NCBI RefSeq assembly: GCF_017868775.1
Contig: NZ_CP053381.1
Coordinates: 4,030,001-4,094,000, forward strand
Direction: 5' to 3'
Origin: Billgrantia sulfidoxydans
Lineage (GTDB): Bacteria > Pseudomonadota > Gammaproteobacteria > Pseudomonadales > Halomonadaceae
DNA: 64,000 bases
Shown here: positions 63,727-64,000 of the stretch, piece by piece
Layout: every line of letters starts with the position of its first letter
How positions within the stretch are numbered: the stretch's first letter is position 1
Position numbers and translations under genes: made by a program
The notes under the pieces: generated by a model
Seen by the model: only the letters and a program-made list of their open reading frames with translations
Told to the model about the DNA's origin: nothing
The model's database searches: none

Positions 63727-64000
63727 ATGACCGAAACACTCGTCAAGACGACTCTGGACGACACCATCTACACCATCACCCTGGCGCGGCCCGAAAAGCG
63801 TAACGCCATCAGCGACCGCCTGCTCGGCGCTCTGGAAGAGGCACTGAGTGCCATCCCCAAGGAGACCCGGGTCATCATCCTTGCCGCCGAAGGCAAGCAC
63901 TTCTGTTCCGGCCTCGACCTGGCGGAGCACCAGCATCGCGAGCCCTTCGGCGTGGTGCAGCACTCCCGCAGCTGGCATCGCATCTTCGATCGGTTGCAGC
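63727..64000 (+). CDS. Enoyl-CoA hydratase/isomerase family protein, cut by the window end
   Basis: The first 91 codons of a crotonase-family protein are visible. ITLARPEKRNAISDRLLGAL and HFCSGLDLAEHQ (the CoA-binding and first oxyanion regions) are typical; the catalytic Glu region lies beyond the edge. An in-frame ATG at 63709 is an alternative start. Next to vanAB a role in side-chain shortening of ferulate-like acids is possible, but the visible part does not resemble the usual feruloyl-CoA hydratase-lyase N-terminus. Confidence 0.85.
   Translation, partial: MTETLVKTTLDDTIYTITLARPEKRNAISDRLLGALEEALSAIPKETRVIILAAEGKHFCSGLDLAEHQHREPFGVVQHSRSWHRIFDRLQ

Overview
The window is high-GC DNA packed with catabolic genes and operons. 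It looks like a chromosomal segment of a Halomonas-like gammaproteobacterium. That placement is an inference from codon use, a pqqABCDEF order that includes pqqF, ben/cat genes with two BenE permeases, and TRAP/TTT transporters. I see no rRNA, tRNA, CRISPR array, transposase or phage gene.

Layout. (1) 1-4081, minus strand: a lanthanide-type methanol dehydrogenase module: xoxF, cytochrome xoxG, periplasmic xoxJ, a secreted helical protein and the first codons of another gene. (2) 4417-10252, plus: the complete PQQ operon pqqABCDEF, including a 23-residue pqqA. (3) 10403-12364, plus: glutathione-linked formaldehyde oxidation (frmA, gfa). Regions 1-3 form one methanol/formaldehyde oxidation block. 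(4) 12455-16487: an M20 amidohydrolase, a sodium:solute symporter and its small DUF3311 partner, with a divergent LysR gene. (5) 16494-18209: a solitary P-loop protein resembling zeta toxins. (6) 18294-28218: two BenE permeases, benABCD, catA, catC and catB with a divergent catR, taking benzoate through catechol to the beta-ketoadipate route.

(7) 28279-38176, minus: a long operon with a Liv-type ABC importer, an acyl-CoA synthetase, a two-gene MaoC hydratase, an MDR reductase, a VOC protein and a methyltransferase. Its substrate is unknown. (8) 38450-43425, minus: etfAB, two acyl-CoA dehydrogenases resembling pimeloyl-CoA dehydrogenase PimD/PimC, and an enoyl-CoA hydratase. (9) 43675-49654, plus: genes matching the alicyclic acid pathway of Rhodopseudomonas (aliA, badH, badI, aliB, badR) and another SDR. 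Together 8 and 9 would convert cyclohexanecarboxylate to pimeloyl-CoA and start its beta-oxidation.

(10) 49661-54027, minus: a CaiB-type CoA-transferase and a TctABC importer. (11) 54220-56471: pobA and a divergent AraC-type pobR. (12) 56521-60240, minus: a TRAP importer (dctPQM) and a VanR-like GntR regulator. (13) 60381-63513, plus: vanAB and a second dctP. (14) From 63727: a crotonase-family gene cut by the window end. The block from 12 kb onward reads as a catabolic island for aromatic and alicyclic acids, with a dedicated importer next to most pathways.

Regulatory DNA is well preserved: VanR-type palindromes before vanA, LysR-type sites at catB/catR, a divergent promoter with a 14-bp palindrome between the pim and ali operons, a shared TTGCC-N4-GGCAAC element before the xox/pqq and frmA units, and strong hairpins between several operon genes, mostly after the gene whose product is needed in largest amount.
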